This document shows positions 18,401 through 25,299 of a stretch of DNA of 64,000 nucleotides, piece after piece. Source of the DNA: Ilumatobacter coccineus YM16-304 (GTDB lineage Bacteria; Actinomycetota; Acidimicrobiia; Acidimicrobiales; Ilumatobacteraceae); assembly GCF_000348785.1 (NCBI RefSeq), contig NC_020520.1, positions 248,001 to 312,000 of the forward strand, written 5' to 3'. The position numbers and the translations under genes were made by a program. How positions within the stretch are numbered: position 1 is the first letter of the stretch; every line of letters begins with the position of its first letter. The notes beneath the pieces were generated by a model, which did not search any database, was not told the origin of the DNA, and was given only the letters and a program-made list of their open reading frames with translations.

Positions 18401-19111
18401 CGTCTTGGCCGCTTCGAGCGCGTCGTGCTGTCGGCCGGAGCGGTAGAGGGCGACCATGAGCAGGGCCCACGCCGACTCGCGGTGCGGATTGTCGTTGGCG
18501 AACCGGTGGAGCACCTCCATGAGCCGATGGTGCAGGCCGAGCGCCAGCCCGGCTTCGAACGAGGCTTCGCGTAGCGAGCGGCGCAACTCCTCGAGTTCAG
18601 TCGCCGACGTGCCGCGAAACCACACGTCGCCGACGCCGGCGAGGGGCTGCCCGCGAAACTCCGACAGACCCGATTGGAAGTAGGCCGAGGCGGCGGTCGC
18701 ATCACCCGTGACGAGGCGGTCCCGACCCAACTCCATCGACACGCGAGCTCTGTCGACGTCGCTCTCGCCCTCGTGGACCGCGAGGCGGTAGCCGCTGCTC
18801 GTCGTCTGCAGCCGGTGGGCGGCGGGGCCGAGACGCCGTCGGATGTCGGCGATGAAGCGCTGGATCGAGTTGCGCGCCGTCATCGGTGGATCGCCGGCCC
18901 ACAACGCTTCGCTCAACTCGTCGACCGTGATGCTCGTGTTGGCGTGCAAGATCAGGTAGGCCAGCACCGCTCGCTGACGCTGACCGGTGAGCGTGCCGGC
19001 GGTGCCGCCGACCTCGACCGCCACCTCGCCGAGCACCCGCCAGCCGCACGCCTGGTCGAGGGGGACGTCGACGTCGGGCCCGCTCGGGAGTGCTGTTTCC
19101 GAGACGGTCAT
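15452..19111 (-). CDS. Large SARP/AfsR-type regulator: wHTH, BTAD, AAA ATPase, TPR-like C-terminus
   Basis: 1219 residues. Residues about 25-110 form an OmpR-like winged helix (TITVDELSEALWAGDPPMTARNSIQRFIADIRRRLG split over strand-helix units, then TTSSGYRL). The bacterial transcription activation domain follows (ALYRSGRQHDALEAAKTLRRRLLEDLGIDPSP). Then comes an AAA-16/STAND ATPase with Walker A GEPGIGKTRLAAEF and Walker B IVLVLDDLQWAE, and a long helical C-terminal half resembling TPR repeats. AfsR/SARP proteins activate transcription by binding direct repeats spaced at 11 bp, and the AAA part senses a signal. A matching 11-bp tandem repeat lies about 160 bp upstream (19270-19291). The target genes are unknown; lacZ is convergent and may or may not be controlled. 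Confidence 0.88.
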   Translation of the reverse strand: MTVSETALPSGPDVDVPLDQACGWRVLGEVAVEVGGTAGTLTGQRQRAVLAYLILHANTSITVDELSEALWAGDPPMTARNSIQRFIADIRRRLGPAAHRLQTTSSGYRLAVHEGESDVDRARVSMELGRDRLVTGDATAASAYFQSGLSEFRGQPLAGVGDVWFRGTSATELEELRRSLREASFEAGLALGLHHRLMEVLHRFANDNPHRESAWALLMVALYRSGRQHDALEAAKTLRRRLLEDLGIDPSPTITDLIHQILNHARDLQLAPRPDGDDPRPVVWRAPLPSQLVRVLTSEVVGRDDELRLASDAIDELVRGNPRVTLICGEPGIGKTRLAAEFAQRADQRGAITYYGRSDEDTAVPLGAWAEVLTDLIAANRSVIDELGVATIADDLHELVPELGGPSSGAPATLGGSETRRASLFRSVVQLLDGVAATQPIVLVLDDLQWAEASTTQLLRHVARNLRGPVWLIGLLRDTDVDERHPVSDVVASLRAEPHVDVLGLGGLDDDGTAALVRSLLPDIDTDELVGFASHLTRETSGNPFFASEIVRDLIEAVPDGDPGAALRLRLRSAVGEAALPDSVRQVVRQRVGRLGDSVTRTLRTASVFGRHFDLRALAAVCRHDESTVLADLEAALDAALVSEAPGSPDRFSFVHDLVHHSLYHDLSESRRRRLHARCALALRDRDRSPVDDRTSRAGEIAGHFIAADDPALAAETIEAIRVAASEAARRHDPDEAATLLTRAVALLESDEFVDGAGETLDVPRTRVRLLVERGTYLRNAGHRDFRTALLAAGRAAEEIGDVDAQVDAALANTRGLQTNIWEIDDDRIEQLESAIAALGNEQSTRRANLLASLASEKWHDDHRAESAVYRADSIALARQLGDPETLANVLTRASRARNSVAPAEEHRRLSIEMQRLVELGHDFDPYLMVNLLRAIQNQSLRDADPELLASTTAAIHAYGEERPLAKCQRAAILSDVLLTGLRGDGDEYLRLSQRAAALLAGMADPEATITQEAHLFYGLFLLGRTHEVLDQAIRLADERPHIDLYQAVAAHGVFLAGDHDDVRRRIDAGMARGFSLGVDDYTVQALQHWADPAAGVRHVEACRELYVLLSPHSGRLSGHVIHVTQPIDLSLGRLCHALGRTSAALAHLDVSADIARRFDARWMAEQTDVSRARVLIDRAADGDLDTARSLLGDAVEQARANHHPAVEADARALLEQID

Positions 19112-19269
19112 CGAAGAGATTCTGCCTCAGCTCGAGCCGTCGGACGAAGCGACCGAAGTGCAGGCGCCGTCGTCACGACGTGTGGCCGTGGCCTGGGAAG
19201 CTCGGAGGATGATGACACCAAGATTGTCAGAATAGGTCGAATGAGTTGGCAACGCCACTGCCACTGACT

Positions 19270-19291
19270 ACTCAGCGAACACTCAGCGACC
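19270..19291. promoter_or_regulatory. 11-bp tandem repeat, candidate SARP binding site
   Basis: ACTCAGCGAAC immediately followed by ACTCAGCGACC: two copies of an 11-bp unit differing at one base. SARP regulators bind direct repeats in 11-bp register; the site is upstream of the SARP gene itself. Autoregulation is inferred. Confidence 0.45.
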
Positions 19292-19356
19292 GGCTCTACC
19301 CTGGTGTCGGGCTTGGGAGGGCTGACGTGACGGGTGAGGGTGTCGGTGTCGTCGAC

Positions 19357-19381
19357 CGGCTTCGGAAGGGTTCCGAAGCCG
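19357..19381 (-). terminator. Perfect inverted repeat downstream of SPFH operon
   Basis: CGGCTTCGGAA, GGG, TTCCGAAGCCG: 11-bp perfect stem with a 3-nt loop, located 46 bp past the DUF2510 gene stop. Confidence 0.5.
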
Positions 19382-19397
19382 ACTGGCGACACCGGAC

Positions 19398-19415
19398 CGC
19401 GCGCTGATTCGCGCG
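19398..19415 (-). terminator. GC-rich hairpin just after the DUF2510 gene
   Basis: CGCGCG, 6-nt loop, CGCGCG, 12 bp beyond the stop at 19427. Together with the next inverted repeat it could form a double terminator. Confidence 0.4.
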
Positions 19416-19426
19416 CCGCGTCGGCA

Positions 19427-19960
19427 TCAGGTCGATCTGCCGATCCCGCCCAGAGCGGGCATGGGAGCCGAATCGTCGGTCAGATTGTCGATGCGGTCGC
19501 CGAGCCACTCGAAGAAGCTCGCCTGCACCACCACCTGGAACACGAAATACGCCACGAGCAGGACGATCGCCACGATGATCGCTCGCTTGACCCAACGCAA
19601 CGCCGTGCTCGTGTAGTCGGTGATGAGCGGGGTGATGCCCCTCACGGCGTCGGTGGCGCGGTTGCTGAACTCCTGCGCCGCCCGGTCGATCTCGCTGCGG
19701 GCGACGCTGCGCACCTCGGAGATGATCTGCTGCACGTCTTGTCGACCGAGCCCGCTCGCATGCTGCGGAACCGGCTGCGCCGACGCGACGTACTCGTGCT
19801 GCTGCTCGAACGCCCGGCGTTGCGCCGCCGCGTCGAGTTCGGCGGTGCTCGGTGGGGCGCGCTTGATGTCGGTCCAGTCGAGCCCGTCCCACCAGCGGAG
19901 ACGAACGCGGCTTTCCGGATCGGGATACCAACCCGCCGGAGGAGCATCGGCTTTGCGCAT
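19427..19960 (-). CDS. DUF2510 domain membrane protein of the SPFH operon
   Basis: 177 residues. The N-terminal DUF2510 motif is clear (AGWYPDPESRVRLRWWDGLDWT), a helical middle region follows (RSEIDRAAQEFSNRATDAV), and then one transmembrane segment (AIIVAIVLLVAYFVFQVVV). DUF2510 is a short actinobacterial module with conserved Trp/Asp residues, usually attached to membrane proteins; its function is unknown. The gene starts 3 bp after the SPFH stop, so it is the third gene of the NfeD-SPFH operon and may be a membrane partner of the SPFH ring (inference). Confidence 0.8.
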   Translation of the reverse strand: MRKADAPPAGWYPDPESRVRLRWWDGLDWTDIKRAPPSTAELDAAAQRRAFEQQHEYVASAQPVPQHASGLGRQDVQQIISEVRSVARSEIDRAAQEFSNRATDAVRGITPLITDYTSTALRWVKRAIIVAIVLLVAYFVFQVVVQASFFEWLGDRIDNLTDDSAPMPALGGIGRST

Positions 19961-19963
19961 CGG

Positions 19964-20998
19964 TCAGCGGTCCCGGTGGTCGTCCCGGTTCGGTTCGGGC
20001 AGTTGCACACGATCGTCGTCGGCCGGAATCGGCAACCCGTCCTTGGGTCGCAGCTCGTCGCTCTCGTCGTCGGGCCGAATCGTCTCGGCGAGCGCAGCGA
20101 CCGTGCCCAGCAGGCCGGAGAAGTCGGCCGGAATGACGAGCTTGGTGGCACGACCATCGCCGATGCGTTCGAGTGCCTGGAGGTACTCGACGGTGAGCAC
20201 TTCCTGGTTCGCGCCGGCTTCCTTGATGCCGGTCAGGCGAGCCTTGGCGGCCAGACCTTCACCTTCGCCGAGCAGTTGGAGCCGCAGCTTGTTCGCCTGG
20301 GCGCGGAGCTGGATCGCCTCCGACTCACCCTGCGCGTCGAGCACAGCGGCTTCCTTGCGACCCTGCGCTGAGAGCACCGCAGCTTGTTGCTCACCGTCGG
20401 CGCGCGCGATCGCTGCCTCCTGGTAGCCCTTGGCCTCGGTGACGGTGGCACGACGATCGCGCTCGGCGCGCATCTGGGCGTGCATGGCCGACACGATGTC
20501 TGGCGGCGGATCGATGCGTTGGATCTCGACGCGCACGACGCGTACACCCCATTTGTCGGTGGCGTCGTCGAGCACTTCGCGGAGCTGCGTGTTGATCGTG
20601 TCACGAGACGTGAGCGCCTTGTCGAGCTCCATGTCGCCGATCAGGTTGCGCAGGTTCGTCTGCGCCAACTTGGTGATGGCGGTGAAGAAGTCGGCGACGT
20701 TGTACACGAGGCGCTGCGGGTCGGTGGCCTCGTAGTAGACGACCGCGTCGACCGACACGACGACGTTGTCGGCCGTGATGACCTCCTGCGGCGGCACGTC
20801 GACGACCTGCTCACGCATGTCGATCAACTGCATGGTCTCGATGAACGGGATGATGATGCGCAAGCCGGGTTCTTCGGTGGTCTTGTACTTGCCGAGTCGT
20901 TCGACGAGTCCGCGTTGGTACGGACGGACGATCTTGACGGCAGAGACCAGGACGATGATTCCGATCAGCGCGATGACACCGATGACGATGGCGATCAC
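19964..20998 (-). CDS. SPFH/Band 7 (stomatin-like) membrane protein
   Basis: 344 residues. It has one N-terminal transmembrane helix (IGVIALIGIIVLVSAVKIVR), the Band 7 core (RPYQRGLVERLGKY...DMREQVVDVPPQEVITADNV...GVRVVRVEIQRIDPP) and a long Ala/Glu/Gln-rich helix after it (AEGEG-type segment and LLGEGEGLAAKARL). Stomatin/QmcA homologues form large membrane rings that organise lipid domains and proteases. Its start overlaps the NfeD stop by 4 bp, which is the classical partner arrangement for this family. A Pro/Asp-rich tail is present. Confidence 0.92.
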   Translation of the reverse strand: MIAIVIGVIALIGIIVLVSAVKIVRPYQRGLVERLGKYKTTEEPGLRIIIPFIETMQLIDMREQVVDVPPQEVITADNVVVSVDAVVYYEATDPQRLVYNVADFFTAITKLAQTNLRNLIGDMELDKALTSRDTINTQLREVLDDATDKWGVRVVRVEIQRIDPPPDIVSAMHAQMRAERDRRATVTEAKGYQEAAIARADGEQQAAVLSAQGRKEAAVLDAQGESEAIQLRAQANKLRLQLLGEGEGLAAKARLTGIKEAGANQEVLTVEYLQALERIGDGRATKLVIPADFSGLLGTVAALAETIRPDDESDELRPKDGLPIPADDDRVQLPEPNRDDHRDR

Positions 20999-21564
20999 GT
21001 TTGCTCCTTTCGAGCGGGTTGTTCAGCGGGCGAAGCCGGCCGGTTCAGCGGCGGCCCGGAGGCGGGCGGTGGGCTGAGCGGTATGTCGAGCGGTGTGACG
21101 ATGACTCGCGTGCCCGACATGGCGGTGACCTGGACCTTGGTGCCTTCGGCGAGGAGGCCGCGCCCTTCGGTGAGCGCGCCCCAGTCTTCACCGGCGACCT
21201 TGACGCGGCCGCGGCGGTCGACGTCGTCGGGGTCGATCGGTTTGGTGACGATGGCGGTCATGCCGACGAGACGGTCGGCGCCCACACCTTCCGGGTTGGT
21301 GTGTTCGGCCATGAAACGCTTGGCGTATTTCCAGAAGAGCGCCCACAGCGCAGCGCCGCCGAGGATGAAGATCGCCCACTGCGCTTCGATCGGGGCGTCG
21401 TACCAGCCGGCCAGCGCAGCGACGAACGCCGACAGGGCGAACGGAAGGAGCACGAAGGTGCCGGCGAGGACGGTCAACTCCACGATCGCGAACACGACCG
21501 CGACGCCGAGCCACACCCATGGCCAGACGTTCAGGTCCAGACCGAGATCGAGAATCGCGATCAT
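20995..21564 (-). CDS. NfeD-family membrane protein
   Basis: 189 residues. Three or so hydrophobic segments (WVWLGVAVVFAIVELTVLAG, LLPFALSAFVAALAGW, WAIFILGGAALWALFW) are followed by a soluble OB-fold beta-barrel (GMTAIVTKPIDP...GRVKVAGEDWGALTEG, GTKVQVTAMSGTRVIVTPL). This is the short NfeD form without the ClpP-like protease part. NfeD proteins bind their SPFH partner; the two genes overlap by 4 bp here. The C-terminal 20 residues are Pro-rich and variable. Confidence 0.9.
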   Translation of the reverse strand: MIAILDLGLDLNVWPWVWLGVAVVFAIVELTVLAGTFVLLPFALSAFVAALAGWYDAPIEAQWAIFILGGAALWALFWKYAKRFMAEHTNPEGVGADRLVGMTAIVTKPIDPDDVDRRGRVKVAGEDWGALTEGRGLLAEGTKVQVTAMSGTRVIVTPLDIPLSPPPASGPPLNRPASPAEQPARKEQT

Positions 21565-21632
21565 GCTCCCAACCTAGCCACTCGTGGTGACAGCCCGCTC
21601 GCACGGTGCGCCGAGCGGCGGCGCCGGCCGGG

Positions 21633-23222
21633 TCACGCGCGACGAATCTGGAGGCCGGGTTCGTTCTCGGCGGTGAGGCACGCGCCGGTCTCGATGTCGA
21701 ATCGCCAGCCGTGCAGCGTGCACACGAACTCGCAGCCGTCGATCTCGCCGAACGCGGCCAGGTCGGCATTGCGGTGCGGGCAGCGCCGTTGGACGACGTA
21801 GTCGCCGATCTGGATGTCGTCCTCGGCGGCCATCGCATCGGCGTCGGGGGGTGCGACCTTGCGGACCGCTTCGGCCTCGGCCCGTCGCATCCGCTCGCGC
21901 GACAGCGACTTGAAGAAGTTGTAGACGTACTCGTTGAAGTCGCCGTCGCGCCAGGCGACGAACCGGCACGAGAGGAGCAACGAGTTGCTCCAGTCGACGG
22001 CTCGCTGTGCTGCGACGGTTTCGACGAGGCGCCGATCGATGTCGAACCGGAACGAGAACGGCTCGCCGGCGTGTTCGCGCACGTCACCCTCGGGGAAGTC
22101 GATGAGGACGTCGAGTTGTTCGTGGTCGTCGTCGGCCATGGCCCGCAGCAGCACGTTGCCGCCGACCTGCTGGCGCAACGTGGGAGCGATTTCGAGCAGC
22201 GGTTCCCACCAGCTGGTGAGCGAACCGAGGAGGTCGGTGGTCGGAGCCGTCCAGTTGGCCTTCATGTCGTCGAGCCAGGGCAGCCAGTCGGCCTGGTAGC
22301 GCTCGAGGTAGGCGCGCTTGTCGGTGAAGATCGCGTCGACCTCGTCGTCGGGGATCGGATGGGTGATCTCGATGCGGTTGGCTTCGCCGTCGGTCAGGAT
22401 CTCGATCGTCGTGCCCGGGATGTTCGAGGCACCGGTGCGGCCGGCCTCGGCGAGCATCGTCAGGAACGCCGACTGGTCGGGGAAGATGCTGGCCTCGTCG
22501 CCGTCGATCATGTTGAGACCGAACAGTTCGGGGTCGAGGAAACACGGCGGTCCGGCGCTCGGCGCCACCGCGCCGGCGTCGATGTGCTCGACGTAGCGCA
22601 TCGCACGAGCGAACTGTGCCTTGACCTTGGCGCGACACGCATCCGCCTTGGCCTCGTCGTCCATCTCGTACACCATCGGATACCAGATGGCCCCCGAGTA
22701 CTGCAGCCAGTGCAGGTCGACCGGACCGTGGGCTCGGAGCTGGCCGAGGTCGGTGGTTCGGCAGTCGTTCTGATCGACCACGATCGCGTCGTCGGCGATG
22801 ACCACGAGTGCCGAGTCGCCACCGGGGCCGTCGGTGATCGACGACTCGATGTGAATGGCGACCTTCAGCCCGGGAGCGATCTCGAGTTCTTCGGTGTCGG
22901 TCGTTCGCACGAAGTTCGTGAAGCCGAGCTCGCTCAGCGTCCGGCGCTGTTCGCGGGTCGGATAGTCGGGGAGCAGGATCGGGATGTCGCGGCGCAGATG
23001 GCTGCGCAGCCACGCCTCGTCGTGGTGGTCGCCGTGCAGATGCGACACGTAGAGGAAGTCGGCGTGCTCGATCTTCTCGGTGAGCTCGGCGCTGAGCTGG
23101 TCGTTGCGCGGGAACGGGAACCACGATCCGAAGAAGGCGGGTTCGAACCACGGGTCGCAGAGAATGGAACCTGCAGTGGTCTCGATGAGCATCCCTGCAT
23201 GGCCGATCGACGTCACCTTCAC
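21633..23222 (-). CDS. Metallo-beta-lactamase-fold hydrolase fused to C-terminal Rieske domain
   Basis: 529 residues from GTG 23222. The N-terminal MBL fold of UlaG/CMAH-like type shows the metal motif SHLHGDHHDE. A long middle region follows, then a Rieske [2Fe-2S] domain near the C-terminus: CPHRNADL...CTLHGWRFD (CxH and CxxH). CMP-Neu5Ac hydroxylase has the same two domains but with the Rieske first, so this protein has the opposite order. The Rieske cluster would feed electrons to an oxygenase-like MBL site, or the protein may be a redox-gated hydrolase (inference). It is a lone gene. Confidence 0.8.
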   Translation of the reverse strand: MKVTSIGHAGMLIETTAGSILCDPWFEPAFFGSWFPFPRNDQLSAELTEKIEHADFLYVSHLHGDHHDEAWLRSHLRRDIPILLPDYPTREQRRTLSELGFTNFVRTTDTEELEIAPGLKVAIHIESSITDGPGGDSALVVIADDAIVVDQNDCRTTDLGQLRAHGPVDLHWLQYSGAIWYPMVYEMDDEAKADACRAKVKAQFARAMRYVEHIDAGAVAPSAGPPCFLDPELFGLNMIDGDEASIFPDQSAFLTMLAEAGRTGASNIPGTTIEILTDGEANRIEITHPIPDDEVDAIFTDKRAYLERYQADWLPWLDDMKANWTAPTTDLLGSLTSWWEPLLEIAPTLRQQVGGNVLLRAMADDDHEQLDVLIDFPEGDVREHAGEPFSFRFDIDRRLVETVAAQRAVDWSNSLLLSCRFVAWRDGDFNEYVYNFFKSLSRERMRRAEAEAVRKVAPPDADAMAAEDDIQIGDYVVQRRCPHRNADLAAFGEIDGCEFVCTLHGWRFDIETGACLTAENEPGLQIRRA

Positions 23223-23325
23223 GACGGTGAGGCTATTCGTCGAGAGCGCGTCGGCGGTGCCGGATCAGTTGGTCGAGTGACACGCCGACGGAGGTCGGGT
23301 GTGACTCGGTGCTCGAACGTTCGGC

Positions 23326-24378
23326 TCAGGCGACCGGTGGGTCGGTGTACTGCTGGCCGGCGCGCGAGACGTGCTCGGTCCATGCGCTGCCGTCCCAGTA
23401 GCGGAGCTCGAAGCGGCCCGACGGGTCGGCGTACCAACCGGCGGGAACCGTCGACTCGGCGGCCGGTGCGGATTCGGCGGCGCCGGTCGCTGCCTGGGCA
23501 GCGTCGTCGGCGGCACCGGTGGCCGCGCCGGCGGCGTCGGTGGCGGTGTCGGCCACGCTCGAGGCGGCGTCGGTTGCCGAGTCGGCCATGCCACTCGCGG
23601 TGTCGGCGGCCGAGTCGGCCATGCCGCTCGCCGTATCGGACAGGCCGCTTGCGGTGTCGGACGCGGTGTCGGCCAGGCCGCCTGCTGCATCGGAGCCCGA
23701 TGCGGCCAGGCCTGCGCCCGCAGCTCCCACGCCAGCTGCACCGGCGGCGACAGCGCCGTACCCGGAGGAGTCGCCGTCGTCGGCGCCGACCTGGGCGGCG
23801 AGATCGGCGATCGAGGTGTCGTCGTCGGTCGACTCGGCGGGAGCGGCGCCCCATCCGGCAGGTTCGTCGGCGGCGGCAACGGCGGCGGCTGCGGCTTCGG
23901 CGACCGCAGGATCGGGCGTGACGACGTCGGACACGTCGTTGCTCACATCGGCGACCGACTCGCCCGGCAGGGTCGGCGAGATCGCGGTGGCGGTGTCGGC
24001 GACAGCACCGCTGTCGTCGGCGAGTTCGGGTGCGGCCTCGACCTCGGGCACGACGGGAGCGGCGTCGGCAGCCGGAGCGTCGGTGGACGAGTCGGCTTCG
24101 GTGCTCTCGGCCGCGTCGGTCTCGGAGGCGTCGGTCTCGGGAGTCTCGGAGCTCTCGGCGGCGTCGCTCGTGGCCTCAGGGGCGGCGGCAACGGCGGCGG
24201 TGGCGCCACTGGCGGCGTCACCGGATGCGGCACCGCCTCGGGTCAGGTATGCGACGACGTTGGTCCCCGCGGCGACGATGGAGACGACGCTCCACCCTTC
24301 GCTCGCCTTCTCGGTGAGCATTGGCGCGAGTGATTCAGCGTCGTATGAGGACGCGGTGACCGAAGAAAACTCCTGCAT
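23326..24378 (-). CDS. Ala-rich repeat protein with DUF4177-like N-terminus and DUF2510 C-terminus
   Basis: 350 residues. Residues 1-47 resemble a DUF4177-type module (EKASEGWSVVSIVAAGTNVVAYL). The middle is strongly acidic and Ala-rich. Residues about 215-300 contain an 11-residue pattern close to DTASGMADSAA repeated with small changes, suggesting an amphipathic helical rod like LEA/apolipoprotein repeats. The last 40 residues are a DUF2510 domain (AGWYADPSGRFELRYWDGSAWT). No signal peptide or membrane segment is seen. It sits downstream of the ABC exporter genes with a 123-bp gap. Function unknown. Confidence 0.7.
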   Translation of the reverse strand: MQEFSSVTASSYDAESLAPMLTEKASEGWSVVSIVAAGTNVVAYLTRGGAASGDAASGATAAVAAAPEATSDAAESSETPETDASETDAAESTEADSSTDAPAADAAPVVPEVEAAPELADDSGAVADTATAISPTLPGESVADVSNDVSDVVTPDPAVAEAAAAAVAAADEPAGWGAAPAESTDDDTSIADLAAQVGADDGDSSGYGAVAAGAAGVGAAGAGLAASGSDAAGGLADTASDTASGLSDTASGMADSAADTASGMADSATDAASSVADTATDAAGAATGAADDAAQAATGAAESAPAAESTVPAGWYADPSGRFELRYWDGSAWTEHVSRAGQQYTDPPVA

Positions 24379-24501
24379 GGGCTCAGGTTAGACCACGCGG
24401 CGCAGCATGAGCGGCATCTCTCGCCGGAAGATGAAATACGTCGGCGACCTCGGCGTTCGCGCTCGAACACGGTCGTGGCCGGGCGTGGCAGCGGGGTTCG
24501 T

Positions 24502-25299
24502 TCACTCCGCGTCGGAGTCGTCGACCTCGCCGTCGGGCACGGTGTCGGGCGCGGTGTCGGTCGTTGCATGCGGGTCGATGCTGTCGCCGACCTCGTCGGG
24601 CGGCGCTGCGGTGACGAGGAGATCGAGGTCGGCTCCGACGGGCGCACCGTCGTAGACGACCTGGCCGTCGCTCAGTGCGATCAGACGATCGCTCGCGCTC
24701 ACGCTCGTCAGTTCGTGGGTGGCCACCACCATCGACGCGCCGTCTCGATGTGCCCAGGCGATGAGGTCGAGGAGCGCCGAGCGTCCCGCGCTGTCGAGTC
24801 CGACGAACGGTTCGTCGATGAGCATCACGTCGAAGGGCCGCACGAACGCGATCGCGATCGACGCCTTCTGCTTGAGGCCGCGGCTGAAGGTGATCGGGAG
24901 ATCGTCGGCGCGGTGGGCGATGCCGAGCGAGTCGAGGAGGCTCGACGCGTGGTCTTCCCAGTCGTCGGTGCGATGCAGGCGGGCGATGTACTCGAGGTGC
25001 TGCCACACCGACAGGTCGTCGTAGAACACCGGCTGGTCGGAGAGGTACGACATCGCCGCGCGAGCGTCGGGGGAGCCGATCGGATGGCCGGCGATGGTGG
25101 CGGTGCCGCCCGTCGGTTCGAGTACTCCGGCCAGCATCCGGATGAGCGTGGTCTTGCCGCTGCCGTTGTGCCCGATGAGCGACAGTCGTTGACCGGCGGG
25201 AACCTCGAGGTCGATCGGCCACAGCGCCGGAACCTCGCCGTATGCCTTGCTCAGCTCGCTCGTGGAGATGGCTGCTGCTCTGTCGTCGATCTCGCTCAC
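24502..25299 (-). CDS. ABC transporter ATP-binding protein
   Basis: 265 residues from GTG 25299, whose GTGA overlaps the permease stop. Walker A GHNGSGKTT, signature-like FSRGLKQKASIAIAFVRPFDVMLIDEPFVGLD (the C-motif is degenerate SRGLKQK, as in CcmA/EcfA-type exporters), and H-loop ATHEL. The last 40 residues are an acidic Asp/Thr tail. Such stand-alone ATPases pair with a membrane subunit; the overlapping gene upstream encodes it. Transported substrate unknown. Confidence 0.9.
   Translation of the reverse strand: MSEIDDRAAAISTSELSKAYGEVPALWPIDLEVPAGQRLSLIGHNGSGKTTLIRMLAGVLEPTGGTATIAGHPIGSPDARAAMSYLSDQPVFYDDLSVWQHLEYIARLHRTDDWEDHASSLLDSLGIAHRADDLPITFSRGLKQKASIAIAFVRPFDVMLIDEPFVGLDSAGRSALLDLIAWAHRDGASMVVATHELTSVSASDRLIALSDGQVVYDGAPVGADLDLLVTAAPPDEVGDSIDPHATTDTAPDTVPDGEVDDSDAE

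Larger units (their letters stand above)
19112..19426. other. Intergenic region with SARP-like tandem repeat and two hairpins
   Basis: 315 bp without a supported gene. It contains an 11-bp tandem repeat (19270-19291), a perfect 11-bp inverted repeat (19357-19381) and a GC hairpin (19398-19415). The promoter of the SARP gene must lie here, and transcripts of the SPFH operon, which runs into it from the right, must end here. Confidence 0.6.
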
